Shown one piece after another: positions 42,006 through 52,800 of a stretch of 64,000 bases of DNA. Made by a program: the position numbers and the translations under genes. The first letter of the stretch is position 1. The number at the start of each line of letters is the position of its first letter. The stretch covers positions 124,001-188,000 of the forward strand of contig BJUU01000001.1 of NCBI GenBank assembly GCA_007988785.1, written 5' to 3'. This DNA comes from Agrococcus baldri. GTDB taxonomy: Bacteria; Actinomycetota; Actinomycetes; Actinomycetales; Microbacteriaceae. A model generated the notes under the pieces. That model was not told the origin of the DNA, ran no database searches, and saw only the letters and a list, made by a program, of their open reading frames with translations.

Positions 42006-43538
42006 ATGACGGCGCGCACGGCGGCGCGATGGTTCGGAGCGGGGCAGGCGAGCGCGGACGCTCGCCCGTCGCTCGCACTGCCGGGGGCGCAGTCCCCCAG
42101 GTCGACTCCCGCGCTGGCGCGGCGGCTGCAGTGGGAGCTGCGCACGCGGGCACGGCTCGCCGTCACCGATGCGACGATCGTCATGCTGGCGGCGCTGCTG
42201 GTCGCGGTGGGCACCGTCTCGGCATCCGCGAGCCTCGAGCTCGTGCGGCCAGAGCTCGTGCTCGCGACGCCGGCGCTCGTCACGGCGGTCTGGCTCATCG
42301 CGCTCGCCGGAGTGCACTCGCGCGACGCCGCGATCCTGTGCGCCGGCCCGCTGGAGTACCGCAGGGTCGTGCACGCCACGGCGCTCTCGTTCGGCGTCCT
42401 CGCGGTGCCGTGCCTCGTGCTCGACTGGCCCGCCATGCGCCTGCAGCTGCTGATCGCGCTGCCGCTCGGCCTGCTGGCCCTGCTGATCGGGCGCTGGCAG
42501 TGGCGGCGCTGGCTGCTCAGCCGTCGCCGTGAGGGCGAGCTCGCGTCGCGCACCATCCTGGTCGGCGATCGCGACGAGGTCGCCTACGTGCTCGACCGGC
42601 TCTCGCACACCCGCGATCTCGGCTACCACGTGCTGGGCGCCGCGGTCAGCGGCGACCCCGGCGAGGCGCTCATGCTCGGCGATCGCCGCATCCCCCTGCT
42701 CGGCTCGCGCGAGTCGCTCGCCGAGACGGCCGAGCGGCTGGGCGCCGACACCGTGATCCTGGCGAGCAAGCCGGATGCCGACCCCGACTACCTGACGCGG
42801 CTCAGCCGGCAGCTCGAGGGCACGTGCGCAGAGCTCGTGCTCTTCAGCAGGCTCACCGACGTGGCCGGCCCCCGCATCTCCTTCCGCCCGGTCGACGGCC
42901 TGCCGCTCATCCAGGTGCGGATCCCCACCTTCGACGGCGGCAAGCACGTGCTCAAGCGCGCGCTCGACGTGGTCGTGGCAGGCTGCGCGCTGCTGGCGGT
43001 CGCCGTGGTCGCCGTGCCGATCGCCATCGCGATCAAGCTCGACTCCCCCGGGCCTGTGCTCTTCCGCCAGCAGCGCGTCGGGCGCGACGGCCGCACCTTC
43101 GACATGCTGAAGTTCCGCACCATGCACGTCGACGCCGAGCAGCAGCTGGCGGCGCTGCTGGCGCAGAACGAGGGCTCCGGCCCGCTGTTCAAGATGCACG
43201 ACGACCCGCGCGTGACCCGGGTGGGCCGGTTCCTGCGCGCGCACTCGCTCGACGAGCTGCCGCAGTTCTGGAACGCGCTGGTGGGCGACATGAGCGTCGT
43301 CGGCCCGCGCCCGCCGCTGCCCGGCGAGGCCACCACCTACGACGGCACGGCCATGCGGCGCCTCTACCTCAAGCCCGGCATCACGGGCCTGTGGCAGATC
43401 AGCGGCCGCAGCGACCTGTCCTGGGCGGAGAGCGTGCGGCTCGACCTCCGCTACGTCGAGAACTGGTCGGTGATGCAGGACCTCATGATCATCTTCCGCA
43501 CCGCCAGGGTCGTCGTGCACCCGTCCGGCGCCTACTAG
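42006..43538 (+). CDS. Polyprenyl-phosphate sugar-phosphate transferase (WbaP/CpsE-like), initiator of the glycan
   Basis: A 510-residue membrane enzyme that would start the repeat unit by moving a hexose-1-phosphate from a nucleotide sugar to undecaprenyl phosphate. The N-terminal half has about four to five hydrophobic helices (residues about 45-165) and a soluble CoA-binding-like region. The C-terminal bacterial sugar transferase domain runs from KRALDVVVAGCALL (about 317) through SPGPVLFRQQRVGRDGR, KFRTM and LKPGITGLWQISGRS to the end. The sugar is not predictable. GCAACGAGG precedes the ATG. It is the first gene of the locus, with the usual position for the initiator. Confidence 0.92.
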   Translation: MTARTAARWFGAGQASADARPSLALPGAQSPRSTPALARRLQWELRTRARLAVTDATIVMLAALLVAVGTVSASASLELVRPELVLATPALVTAVWLIALAGVHSRDAAILCAGPLEYRRVVHATALSFGVLAVPCLVLDWPAMRLQLLIALPLGLLALLIGRWQWRRWLLSRRREGELASRTILVGDRDEVAYVLDRLSHTRDLGYHVLGAAVSGDPGEALMLGDRRIPLLGSRESLAETAERLGADTVILASKPDADPDYLTRLSRQLEGTCAELVLFSRLTDVAGPRISFRPVDGLPLIQVRIPTFDGGKHVLKRALDVVVAGCALLAVAVVAVPIAIAIKLDSPGPVLFRQQRVGRDGRTFDMLKFRTMHVDAEQQLAALLAQNEGSGPLFKMHDDPRVTRVGRFLRAHSLDELPQFWNALVGDMSVVGPRPPLPGEATTYDGTAMRRLYLKPGITGLWQISGRSDLSWAESVRLDLRYVENWSVMQDLMIIFRTARVVVHPSGAY

Positions 43539-43546
43539 GAGACCCC

Positions 43547-44698
43547 ATGCGCATCGCCATGCTCGGCACCCGCGGCGTGCCCGCCGCCTACGGCGGCTTC
43601 GAGACCGCCGTCGAGGAGATCGGGTCCCGCCTCGCCGCCCGCGGTCACGAGGTGACCGTCTACGGCGACCGCACGCATCCGCACGTCACCGAGCACCTCG
43701 GCATGCGCGTGGTGCACCTGCCGGCAGTGCCCGTGAAGCAGCTCGAGACGCTGAGCCGCTCGGGCTTCGCGGCCCTGCGCACGCTCGCGGGGGCCAGGCC
43801 TGATGCCGCCTTCGTCTTCAACGCCGCCAACGCGCCGTACGTCTCGCTGCTGCGGGCGCGAGGGATCCCCGTGGCGGTGCACGTCGACGGGCTCGAGTGG
43901 CGGCGCGCGAAGTGGGGCGGCGCGGGCCGTGCCTACTACCGCTGGGCCGAGGCGCACGCGGTGCGCACGGCCGACGCCCTGATCGCCGACGCGCCCGGCA
44001 TCGCCGAGTACTACGCGCTGGAGTTCGGGGCGCAGACCGAGCTGATCCGCTACGGGGCGCCGGTGCTGCAGCGCTGCTCGACGGCGCCGCTGACGGCCCT
44101 CGGGCTCGAGCCCGAGGGCTTCCACGTCGCGGTGGCGCGCTTCGAGCCCGAGAACCACGTGCTCGAGATCGTCGAGGGCTACCGCGCGAGCGATGCGAGG
44201 CTGCCGCTCGCGGTGGTCGGCTCGGCGCCCTACAGCGCCGACTACACGCGCGCCGTGCACGCGGCGGCGGCGGGCGACGACCGCATCCGACTGCTGGGCG
44301 GTGTCTGGGATCAGGCGCTGCTCGACGCGCTCTATGCGCACGCCTACACCTACCTGCACGGCCACTCGGTGGGCGGCACGAACCCCTCGCTGCTGCGCGC
44401 CATGGGGGCGGGCACCGCGACGATCGCGTTCGACGTCGGCTTCAACCGCGAGGTGCTGGCGGACGACGCGTGGTGCTTCGCCGACGCCGCGCAGCTCGCG
44501 ACGGCGCTGCACGAGGCCGAGGCGGATGAGCCGCTCGTCATCGCGCGCGGGCTGCGGGCGCGCGAGCGGGCGGCGCGGGTGTTCCGCTGGGACGACGTCG
44601 CCGAGGAGTACGAGCGGCTGGCGCAGGGGCTCGCCGCGGGCGCGTCCATCCACGCAAGGAGCAGATCGGCGAGGAGGACAGTGCAGAATGCGAGGTGA
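43547..44698 (+). CDS. Glycosyltransferase (GT4-like, DUF1972 N-terminus)
   Basis: A 383-residue cytoplasmic glycosyltransferase. Its start MRIAMLGTRGVPAAYGGFET is the hallmark of the DUF1972-type GT4 proteins (rhamnosyl- or galactosyl-transferases in rhamnan and capsule loci). The second half has VARFEPENH, the sugar-nucleotide-binding HGHSVGGTNPSLLRAM near residue 270 and DVGFNREV. It lies 8 bp after the initiator and should add the second sugar. Confidence 0.88.
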   Translation: MRIAMLGTRGVPAAYGGFETAVEEIGSRLAARGHEVTVYGDRTHPHVTEHLGMRVVHLPAVPVKQLETLSRSGFAALRTLAGARPDAAFVFNAANAPYVSLLRARGIPVAVHVDGLEWRRAKWGGAGRAYYRWAEAHAVRTADALIADAPGIAEYYALEFGAQTELIRYGAPVLQRCSTAPLTALGLEPEGFHVAVARFEPENHVLEIVEGYRASDARLPLAVVGSAPYSADYTRAVHAAAAGDDRIRLLGGVWDQALLDALYAHAYTYLHGHSVGGTNPSLLRAMGAGTATIAFDVGFNREVLADDAWCFADAAQLATALHEAEADEPLVIARGLRARERAARVFRWDDVAEEYERLAQGLAAGASIHARSRSARRTVQNAR

Positions 44699-44719
44699 GA
44701 CCCCGAGAGAGGCGGCGCG

Positions 44720-46054
44720 ATGACGCTCCACGAGTACGCCACGGCACTGCTCAAGCACTGGCTCGTCATCGTCGTGCTCGCGGTGCTCGGGGCGGCGGCC
44801 GGCTACGGGGCCTCGCAGCTGATGGATGAGCGGTACCGATCGGAGACGACGGTCATGATCAGCCCCGCCCGCGGCGACAGCACGATCGAGCTCGTGCAGG
44901 GCTCGAACTACGTGCAGAGCATCGTGCAGACCTACGCGGTGCTGGCGCGCTCCCCCGTCGTGCTGCAGCCCGTGATCGACGACCTCGGGCTCGACGAGAC
45001 GGCGGCCCGGCTGGCAGCCCGCACCGATGTCGAGGCGCCCCTCAACACGATGGTGATCGAGATCGGGGTGACGGATGCGACGCCGGGGGCCGCGCAGGAG
45101 GCCGCGGACGCGATCGCGGCCGAGTTCGCGGACGCCGTGGCCGACACCTCGCCGGAGGGAGCCGACGGCCTGCCGGCCGTCCGCGTCTCCGTGATCTCGC
45201 CCGCCAGGGCGCCGCTGTCGGCCATCGCGCCGAACACCCGGATGAACACCGTGCTGGGCGGCGGTGCGGGGCTCGCCGTCGGCATCCTCGCCGCCCTCGC
45301 CCTCCGGCGCTTCGGCAGCCGGCTCGGCAGCCTCGACGACCTCGAGGACGCCGTCGAGGTGCCCGTGCTCGGCGCCATCGGCAGGACGGGCAGCGGGGGT
45401 GTGGTGGAAGCTCTTCGCGAGCACCCCGGCGGCAGAGTGGCCGAATCGGTGCGCCAGACCACCGCCGCCCTGAAGTTCGTCGACATGGATCGCGAGCATC
45501 GCGTGCTGCTCGTCTCGAGCGCCGGGGCGGGCGAGGGGAAGTCGTCGACGAGCCTGGGCCTCGCGCTGACGCTGGCGGACGTGGGCAGCCGCGTGCTGCT
45601 CGTGGAGGCCGACCTGCGACGGCCCACGATCGCGCAGATGACCGGTATCGAGGGCGCCATCGGGCTCACCACCGTGCTCGTCGGCGACGCGACCCTGGCG
45701 GAGGCCGCCCAGGTGTGGGGCAACGAGCGCCTGCACGTGCTGCCGAGCGGGCCGAAGCCGCCGAACGCCGGCCATCTGCTGACCAGCGCACGCCTGCGCG
45801 CGATCATCGATCAGGCGCGCGCCGAGTACGAGTACGTGATCATCGACACGCCCCCTGTCGTGGCCGTGAGCGACGCGCTCTGGCTCGCACCCGCCGTCGA
45901 CGCAGCCATCCTCGTCGCCCGCGCTGACCGTACGCGCCGCGATGCGCTGCGGCGCGCGATCACGGCGATGGACGGCTCCCCGGCGCCGGTGCTCGGCGTC
46001 GTGCTCAACGGCGTCGCCCTCGCGCGCAGCCCGTACGACCAGCGCTCAGGATGA
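44720..46054 (+). CDS. Polysaccharide chain-length regulator fused to a tyrosine-kinase-like ATPase (Wzc/CapAB-like)
   Basis: A 444-residue protein controlling polymer length and export. The Wzz part has a helix at about 13-33 and a second near 175-197. The cytoplasmic bacterial tyrosine kinase domain has Walker A SAGAGEGKSST at 267-277, Walker A' LLVEADLRRP at 293-302 and Walker B VIIDTPP at 373-379. The fused form matches Gram-negative Wzc more than the split Gram-positive CapA/CapB. The C-terminal tyrosine cluster of classical kinases is not seen; only a single tyrosine (SPYDQRSG) lies near the end. Its end overlaps the flippase start (ATGA). Confidence 0.92.
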   Translation: MTLHEYATALLKHWLVIVVLAVLGAAAGYGASQLMDERYRSETTVMISPARGDSTIELVQGSNYVQSIVQTYAVLARSPVVLQPVIDDLGLDETAARLAARTDVEAPLNTMVIEIGVTDATPGAAQEAADAIAAEFADAVADTSPEGADGLPAVRVSVISPARAPLSAIAPNTRMNTVLGGGAGLAVGILAALALRRFGSRLGSLDDLEDAVEVPVLGAIGRTGSGGVVEALREHPGGRVAESVRQTTAALKFVDMDREHRVLLVSSAGAGEGKSSTSLGLALTLADVGSRVLLVEADLRRPTIAQMTGIEGAIGLTTVLVGDATLAEAAQVWGNERLHVLPSGPKPPNAGHLLTSARLRAIIDQARAEYEYVIIDTPPVVAVSDALWLAPAVDAAILVARADRTRRDALRRAITAMDGSPAPVLGVVLNGVALARSPYDQRSG

Positions 46055-47361
46055 GCTCGCTCCTCGCCCTCGCCGCGAAAGGGGCGACGATGGCGGTCTC
46101 GCTCGTGTGCGGCGTGCTCACGACACGCCTCATCATGGGCGAGGCGGGGGTCGAGCACTACGCGCTCTACGCGCTGCTGACGGTGCTGCCGTCGCTGCTC
46201 GCCTTCACCGACCTCGGTGCCGGCGCGGTGATCGTGAACGGCGTCGCGACGAGCGACGATCCCCGCAACGACGAGACGCTCATCGCACAGCTGACCTCGG
46301 TCGGACGCATCGTCGTCGGGTTCGCGATCGTGCTCATGCTCGTCAACACCGTCATGCTGGTGAGCGGAGGCTGGACGCTCGCGCTCGGAGACGCAGGCCG
46401 GCTCCCCCACGCGGGAGTCGCAGCATGGGCGTGCCTGACGGTGTTCTGCCTGGGGATCCCGGTCGGCATCTGGGTGCGGATCATGCTGGGGCTGCGGCGC
46501 AACCACGTCGTGATCCTCCTCCAGGGCCTCATCTCGCCGCTGACGCTGCTCGGCGTCTTCGTGTTCACCCGACTGCCGGCGGGTGCAGGGCACGACTTCC
46601 TGGCGATCGCCTCGTACGCCGCGTCCTTCATCGTCAGCGCGATCGGCCTCGCGCTCACCTGGCGGAGCACGGCACCGCTCATCCCGCGCGCCGCCGCGGC
46701 CGTCCTGCACCCGCGACGCCACCCGGGCGTGCGCGTGATGGACGTCGGCTGGCCGATGCTCGCGCAGCTGCTGTCCTACCCGATCGCCGTGAGCACGCAG
46801 CGCTACGTGCTCGCGCAATCCGGCGATGCAGCGCAGGTCGCGGAGTACGGGGTCGCCGCGCAGGTCTTCCTCGCGCTCAACGGACTGATGATGGCGGCCG
46901 GCGTCGCCCTCTGGCCGAGCTACTCCCGACGACGCCATCTCGGCGAGCTGCGCCGTGGACCGGCGCCGATGGCATGGCTGTTCGCGGGATCGGTCGCGGC
47001 GGCGACGGCGCTCATCTGGGCGTTCGAGGATCCGATCTTCGCGTTCATCACCGACGGCGAAGTCGACGTCGCTGCCCCCACCGTGCTGTCGTTCGGGCTG
47101 ATGGTCACGTGCGTCGCCGCCGTCTACCCGCTCGGCATGTTCATCATGGACAGGCCCGGCATCCGCTTCCAGGTCGTGCCCACGCTCGCGATGGCGTTCG
47201 GCAGCCTCGCGCTGTCGGTCTGGCTCGCACCCGTGCTGGGCGCCCCTGGTCCGCCGCTCGGCAACGCGATCGCGCTGCTGGTCTGCCAGGTCGTGCCGTT
47301 CTCGATCTACATCGCGCGGCACCGTTCGCGACTCATGGCGCCGCAGCCGCAGGATGCCTGA
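46051..47361 (+). CDS. Wzx-type O-antigen/exopolysaccharide flippase
   Basis: A 436-residue polytopic protein of the MATE-like polysaccharide transporter (PST) group. About 12 to 14 hydrophobic helices are visible, with TDLGAGAVIVNGVATSDD in the first third and SGDAAQVAEYGVAAQVFLALNGLM in the middle. It should move the lipid-linked repeat unit across the membrane. It is coupled to the chain-length regulator by a 4-bp overlap. Its 3' end overlaps a convergent glycosyltransferase by 29 bp. Confidence 0.87.
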   Translation: MSSLLALAAKGATMAVSLVCGVLTTRLIMGEAGVEHYALYALLTVLPSLLAFTDLGAGAVIVNGVATSDDPRNDETLIAQLTSVGRIVVGFAIVLMLVNTVMLVSGGWTLALGDAGRLPHAGVAAWACLTVFCLGIPVGIWVRIMLGLRRNHVVILLQGLISPLTLLGVFVFTRLPAGAGHDFLAIASYAASFIVSAIGLALTWRSTAPLIPRAAAAVLHPRRHPGVRVMDVGWPMLAQLLSYPIAVSTQRYVLAQSGDAAQVAEYGVAAQVFLALNGLMMAAGVALWPSYSRRRHLGELRRGPAPMAWLFAGSVAAATALIWAFEDPIFAFITDGEVDVAAPTVLSFGLMVTCVAAVYPLGMFIMDRPGIRFQVVPTLAMAFGSLALSVWLAPVLGAPGPPLGNAIALLVCQVVPFSIYIARHRSRLMAPQPQDA

Positions 47362-48457
47362 GCTCGGGCGGCTGCAGCGAGGCGAAGCTCGACACCGCGT
47401 CGTCCCAGTCCTCGCCGAGCAGCCACTCGGTGATGCGCACGTAGCGCGCGACGTAGTCGGCCTGCGTCAGTCCCCGCGCGGCCTCGGCGCCGAGCGGCGG
47501 CGCGGGCACACGACCCGCGACGGCCGCCGCGACGGCGCGCGTCAGCTCGTCCGCGTCCCCGGGATCGACCAGCCGCGCGACGCCCTCGACGTACGCGTCG
47601 AGCCCGCCCGCGCGCGAGACGACCATCGGCCGGCCGGCCCCCATCGCCTCGATGCAGCTGGTGGTGCCGGAGGCGTGGCGGTTCTCGCGCAGCGGCACCA
47701 CCACGCACCTCGCCTCGCGCATGGAGGCGGCGAGACTGGCACGGGTCGCCGTGCGCACGTGCTCGACGTTCGCCGGCCACGAGGTCTCCCGCGCGGCACG
47801 GCTGCCGGAGACGACGCGGAACCGCACCTCTGGCAGCCGAGCGGCCGCGACCGCGAGCAGGGGCCAGTCGCGATCGATGTCGTTGCCGACCGCGAGCACG
47901 AGCGGCGTCGAGGAGGGCGCGTCGTCGCGCACGCTCGGGAGCGTCGCGGTGCCGAACGGCACCAGCTCGACGCGCCTGCCGGGGACGGCGTCCCGCGCGT
48001 CCCCGAGATTGACCGGGGAGTGCACCACCTCGACGGCGTGACGCCGCAGCAACCGAGCGATCCCCCGCCGCCGCGCGGGACCCCACCGGGGCCATGCGTC
48101 CCAGAGCCAGACCGACTGCGCCAGGACCGGCGGCCCCCCGCTGCCGAGCACCGCAGCGATCGCGAGGTGCTCGCGCTCGGTGTGCGTCCAGATCACGTCG
48201 GCGCCGCGCAGCAGCGCACGGTTGCGCCAGACGTGCACGACGTCGAAGCCGAGTCGGGCAGCGAGCTTCCGGCGGACGCGTCCGACCAGCGCCGATTCGG
48301 TGTGCGAGCGGGTCCACGACATCGCGAAGCGATCAGCCGCGCGGTGATACCCGTACGGTGTCGCGTCCAAGACCTCTCCGCGCGCGTGGCGCGCGCGCCA
48401 GCGCTCCGGATCCTGGTCGTACGAGAGCGCGACCACCACGTGCGGGATCCGCGTCAT
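47333..48457 (-). CDS. Glycosyltransferase (GT4-like)
   Basis: A 374-residue GT-B enzyme. Recognised are an N-terminal IPHVVVALSYD start, GADVIWTHTEREHLA for a Rossmann-type first half, and the donor-binding part VVVPLRENRHASGTTSCIEAMGAGRPMVVSRAGGL near residues 255-285 with the E(x7)E-like acidic pair. Family identity is clear, while sugar and linkage are not. It lies on the opposite strand to its neighbours, so it is probably expressed from its own promoter close to the start of the polymerase gene. Confidence 0.87.
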   Translation of the reverse strand: MTRIPHVVVALSYDQDPERWRARHARGEVLDATPYGYHRAADRFAMSWTRSHTESALVGRVRRKLAARLGFDVVHVWRNRALLRGADVIWTHTEREHLAIAAVLGSGGPPVLAQSVWLWDAWPRWGPARRRGIARLLRRHAVEVVHSPVNLGDARDAVPGRRVELVPFGTATLPSVRDDAPSSTPLVLAVGNDIDRDWPLLAVAAARLPEVRFRVVSGSRAARETSWPANVEHVRTATRASLAASMREARCVVVPLRENRHASGTTSCIEAMGAGRPMVVSRAGGLDAYVEGVARLVDPGDADELTRAVAAAVAGRVPAPPLGAEAARGLTQADYVARYVRITEWLLGEDWDDAVSSFASLQPPELRHPAAAAP

Positions 48458-48525
48458 CGGCGGCACCGACGTGGCATCATGGCGCCATCATACGAGCGCG
48501 ACGCGCGCGAGGCCGAGGAGGGCTG

Positions 48526-49815
48526 ATGGACGTCCCCCCGGCTCGGGTCGCGGCCTCTGCGCTCGTCCTCCCCGCGCTCGCGGCCGCTTCGGCGGCGATC
48601 CGGTACCAGTTCGGGCCGGGCATCAGCGTCTGCCTGGTCGTCGCGCTGGTGCTGGCGCCGGTCTGGCTGGGAGCGCTGCGCCACTACCGCTTCGCGCGAA
48701 GCCTGCTCGTGCTCGCGCTGCTGGCGATCGCGTGGGGCACGACCGTGTCGCTGCTCGATGCCGCGCGTCCGTTCTCGAGCACGCTCCTGATCGCGCAGAC
48801 CTCGCAGCTGCTGTCGCTCGTCGGTGCTGCAGGGCTCCTGCTGTGGGCCCGCAGCAGCATCGGCGTGGGCTGGACCGTCGCGGCGTTCGGCTTCGGCGCG
48901 CTCGCGAACGTCGTGCTGACCGGCGGCAACGTCGCGAACCTCTGGAAGTACTCGCTCGCCATCCCGATCGTGCTGCTGGTGCTGGGGATCTCGATGCACT
49001 GGCGCAGCCGACTGCTGCCGGTGGTGCTGCTGACCGTGTTCGCGGGCATCTCCGCCGTCTCCGATTCGCGCTCGATGACGTCGTTCCTGCTGCTGGCCGC
49101 TGCCGCGATGCTGTGGCAGGCCTCCGTGCCGCGGATCGGCGATCGCGCGCGGCCGTGGCAGATGCTGCTGCTGCTCGCGGTCGCCGGCCTCGCTGCCTTC
49201 TCCCTGCTGCAGGCGCTCATCCTCGACGGCGTGCTGGGCGAGGCCGCCGCGCAGCGCTCCGCCGCGCAGATCGACACCTCGGGCTCGCTCATCACCGGTG
49301 GGCGCCCGGAGCTGGGGGCCGGCCTCGCGCTCATCGGCGAGAACCCGCTCGGCTACGGGTCGGGCACCGTGCCGGTCTCGAGCGACGTGTGGCTGGCGAA
49401 GTCCGGCATGGACACGCTCGGCTACAACCCGGACAACGGCTACGTCGAGGTCTTCATGTTCGGCGGCCACTACGAGGTCCACTCCGTGCTCGGCGATCTC
49501 TGGATCTGGTTCGGGCCGCTCGGTGCCGTGGTGGCGGTCCTCATCGTGGTGGTGGGCGCGATCGGCACCGCCTCCCGCATGTCCACGCGCACCGCATCCG
49601 CCGCCCTGGTGCTGCTGGCCGTGCTCGGCGCGTGGGACACGCTGTTCAGCCCCATGCTCACCTCGTACCGCACGCTCGCGCTGCTGTTCGCAGTCGCCGC
49701 GCTCCCGATGATCGCGACGACTGCGAACCAGCAGCTCAGTCCTGCGTCACCGACCAGTCGTCGAAGCGCAGCACCTGGGTCGGGTTCGTCGAGGCCCCGC
49801 TCAGGTAGGCCTTGA
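48526..49815 (+). CDS. Wzy-like O-antigen polymerase/ligase membrane protein
   Basis: A 429-residue hydrophobic protein with about ten to twelve helices and one large polar loop around residues 245-320, which contains GRPELGAGLALIGENPLGYGSGT and NPDNGYVEVFMFGG. Such a loop with a conserved arginine or histidine between late helices is a mark of the O-antigen ligase/polymerase group. It would join lipid-linked repeats into a chain. GAGGAGGGC precedes the ATG. The final 80 bp overlap the convergent surface-protein gene; the last ~25 residues are polar, low-complexity sequence. Confidence 0.8.
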   Translation: MDVPPARVAASALVLPALAAASAAIRYQFGPGISVCLVVALVLAPVWLGALRHYRFARSLLVLALLAIAWGTTVSLLDAARPFSSTLLIAQTSQLLSLVGAAGLLLWARSSIGVGWTVAAFGFGALANVVLTGGNVANLWKYSLAIPIVLLVLGISMHWRSRLLPVVLLTVFAGISAVSDSRSMTSFLLLAAAAMLWQASVPRIGDRARPWQMLLLLAVAGLAAFSLLQALILDGVLGEAAAQRSAAQIDTSGSLITGGRPELGAGLALIGENPLGYGSGTVPVSSDVWLAKSGMDTLGYNPDNGYVEVFMFGGHYEVHSVLGDLWIWFGPLGAVVAVLIVVVGAIGTASRMSTRTASAALVLLAVLGAWDTLFSPMLTSYRTLALLFAVAALPMIATTANQQLSPASPTSRRSAAPGSGSSRPRSGRP

Positions 49816-52800
49816 TCCCGACGAAGCCCGCCGTCTGCATCGCTGCAGCGCTGTCGGTGGACGACGCGAGCCATGCGCTCGGCTCGGGCGAGCCGTCGAG
49901 CCAGACGGCCGCGCGGACGGTCGTCGGGCTCGTGCCCGTCGCCTCCACCCGCACGTGCAGGTCGGCACCCGCCGTGTAGGTCTGCGGCAGCAGCACGTTG
50001 CCCCCGGGGAGGATCGTCTGGTCCCTCAGGAGATAGACGCGGATCAGCCCGTTCGGCTCGAGCCTGACTCGTGCCGAGTACGTCGACGAGCCGACCTGTC
50101 GTGCGATCACGTCGACGCTCATGGTGCCGCCGGCAGAGGCCTGGTCGGACGACAGGGTCACGTCGACCAGGTTGCTGGTGCCGCTGACCGCAGACATGCG
50201 CGCCTCTCGCGTGTGCGTCGCCGAGAGCGCGATCGCGCCCTCACCACCTGCCACCGAGAACGCGCCGTTGCCGTAGAGCGTCGTCCAGGCGGGCCCGACG
50301 TCCGGGGTCCCCCAGGATCCGGTGGCCGAGCGCGTGAAGCTGTCGAACGCGACCGCGCCGGCCGGGACAGGAGCGCCGGCGGTGACGGTCTGCGCCGTCG
50401 AGTGGGTCGCGCCCTCGTCGTCGGTGACCGTCAGCGTCACCTCGTAGTCGCCCTCCGTCGTGTAGGTGCGGCTCGTCGTCGCTCCGGTGCCGGTCGTGCC
50501 GTCGCCGAACGCCCACGCGTACGAGGCGATCGACCCGTCCGGATCGTCGCTGCCGCTCGCGTCGAAGGACACCGTCATGTCGTCCTCCACTGTGGTGAAC
50601 GCAGCGGTCGGGGCCTGGTTCGGCGCCACGATCGTGACGGTCTCCGTCGCGACGGCGGTCGCCCCGCGGTCATCGGTGACCGTCAGCTCGATCTCGTAGG
50701 TGCCGCCGGCGTCGTACTCGTGCGTCGCCGTCGCCCCGCTGGCGGAGCCACCGTCGCCGAAGTCCCACGCGTACGCGTCGATGGAGCCATCCGGGTCCTC
50801 CGAGGCGCTGCCGTCCACGTCGACGGACATGCCGTCGACGGTCGCGGTGAGCGCTGCGACGGGCGCATCGTTCGGACCCTGCACCGTGACGTCCTGCGTC
50901 GTCGTGGCCGTGACGCCCTGCGCATCCGTCACCGTCAGTCGCACCGTGAAGGTGCCGCTGCCCTCGTACTGGTGCGTCGTCGTCGCCCCCGTGCCCGTCT
51001 CGCCGTCGCCGAACTCCCACGCGTAGCTCGCGATCGCACCCTCCGGATCGGACGAGTCGGATGCGTCGAGGTCGACGCTCAGATCCGTCACGTCCGCGGT
51101 GAAGGCTGCGGTCGGCGCCTGGTTGGCGACGCCCTCGGTCGCCAGCTCGAAGTGCTGCCGCACCTCGTCGCCGGTGAGCGGCCTCGGGTACACCGCCGTC
51201 TCGTCGAGCGAACCGACCCAGAATGGGTCGCCGACCCACGTGGTGTCGCCGGCGAGGCGCCAGTAGCCGGTGTACGGGTCTGCGGTCGACACGGAGTTGG
51301 ACCGCACCAGCTGACCGTCGACGTAGAGCTGCATGCCGGAGGCGGACTGCTGCCCCACCACGTGGTGCCATGCGCCGTCGTTGTACGCCGCGTCGGTCTC
51401 GAGCACCTGCGCGCTGCCGTTCCACACGCCGAACTGCAGCTGGCCGCTCGGCGTCATCATGACGTGCCGGTCGTACTGCGAGGAGGCGTTGGTGGCGTTG
51501 CTGCTGCTGGTGCCGAAGCCGATCAGCTTGCCGCCCCTGCTCGAGGTCGTGCGGAACCAGGTCTCGACCGAGAATTGGGTCGGGCTCGGCATCGATCGCG
51601 CCGAGACCACGACCTGCCGGTTGTTCCAGGTGCCGAAGATGTTCCTCGAGGACTGGAATCCGACCGCCGAGTTGGCGACCCCGCTGAGGGCGCCCGACTG
51701 ACCGTACTGGAACTGACTGCTGCCCGCGCGCGAGTACGTGCCGTTCAGGCTGTCGGGGCCGGAGTCCTGCGCGGTCGATCCGCTCGCCTCCCCCAGGCGC
51801 CAGTACAGCGTCGGCTCGAGGTCGAAGACCGAGGCGCCGTAGGCGTCGGCAGGCGCTGCGGGCATCGTCGAGGCACGACCGGAGGCGACGATGTGCCCGT
51901 CGATCTCTGCGCGGTCGAGCGCCCGGTCGTAGACCGCGACATCCGCGATCGTGCCGTTCAGGTACTGCGCGTTGACGTTCGGCCAGGAGCCCAGGTTGTC
52001 GCCTCCCACTCGCCAGTAGCCGCTGTAGCTCTGCGCCGAGGTGGTGTCGGCACGCGTGCCGATCCGGACGCCGTCGACCCACAGCGTCATGCCGTCCGGG
52101 CCGAGGGTGCCGGCGACGTGGTGCCACTGCCCGTCGTTGTAGCCGGAGCCCGACTGCACGACGCGCACCTCGCCCGGATAGTTGCCGAACGTGACGGTGC
52201 CGTTGCCGGACAGGTAGATGTGGCGGTCGTAGCTGCTCGACGAGCCGGTGGCGCGGTCGCCGAACCCGACGATCTTGCCGCCCTGCGAGCTCGTGGTGCG
52301 GAACCAGGCCTCGATCGAGTACTCGCCCATGCCGCTCTCTGCCGTGCGCGTGCTGGCGTAGGAGCCGCTCGAGCCGGAGAACGAGGTCGCATCGGTCGAG
52401 CCGTCGGTGGCCTGCCCCTGCGTGGTGCGGCTCGCGCCGGTCACCGTGAGGTCGTTGCCGCCTCCCCAGTCGATGCCCGCAGAGCCGCTCGGCTCGCCGA
52501 GGGGCCAGTAGTGCAGGGGGTCGTCGTCCAGCACCGACAGCGAGTACGCCGGTGTCGAGCCGGGCTCGGCGATCGTGACGGGCGTCCAGTCGGATTGGGT
52601 CGAGTTGCCGTCCGCGTCGCTGACGCGCACCCGGTAGTTGTAGGTCTGGCCGGATTCGACCGTCTCGTCCGCGTAGCGCAGCTGCGGCCGCTCCCAGTAG
52701 GTCGACGTCGCGGTCTGCGTCGCGAGCGGCGCGTTCACGCCCTGGCGGAAGACCTCGTAGGTCAGCTCCGCGCTGTCCGCGTCGTAGTTCGCCTCCCAGC

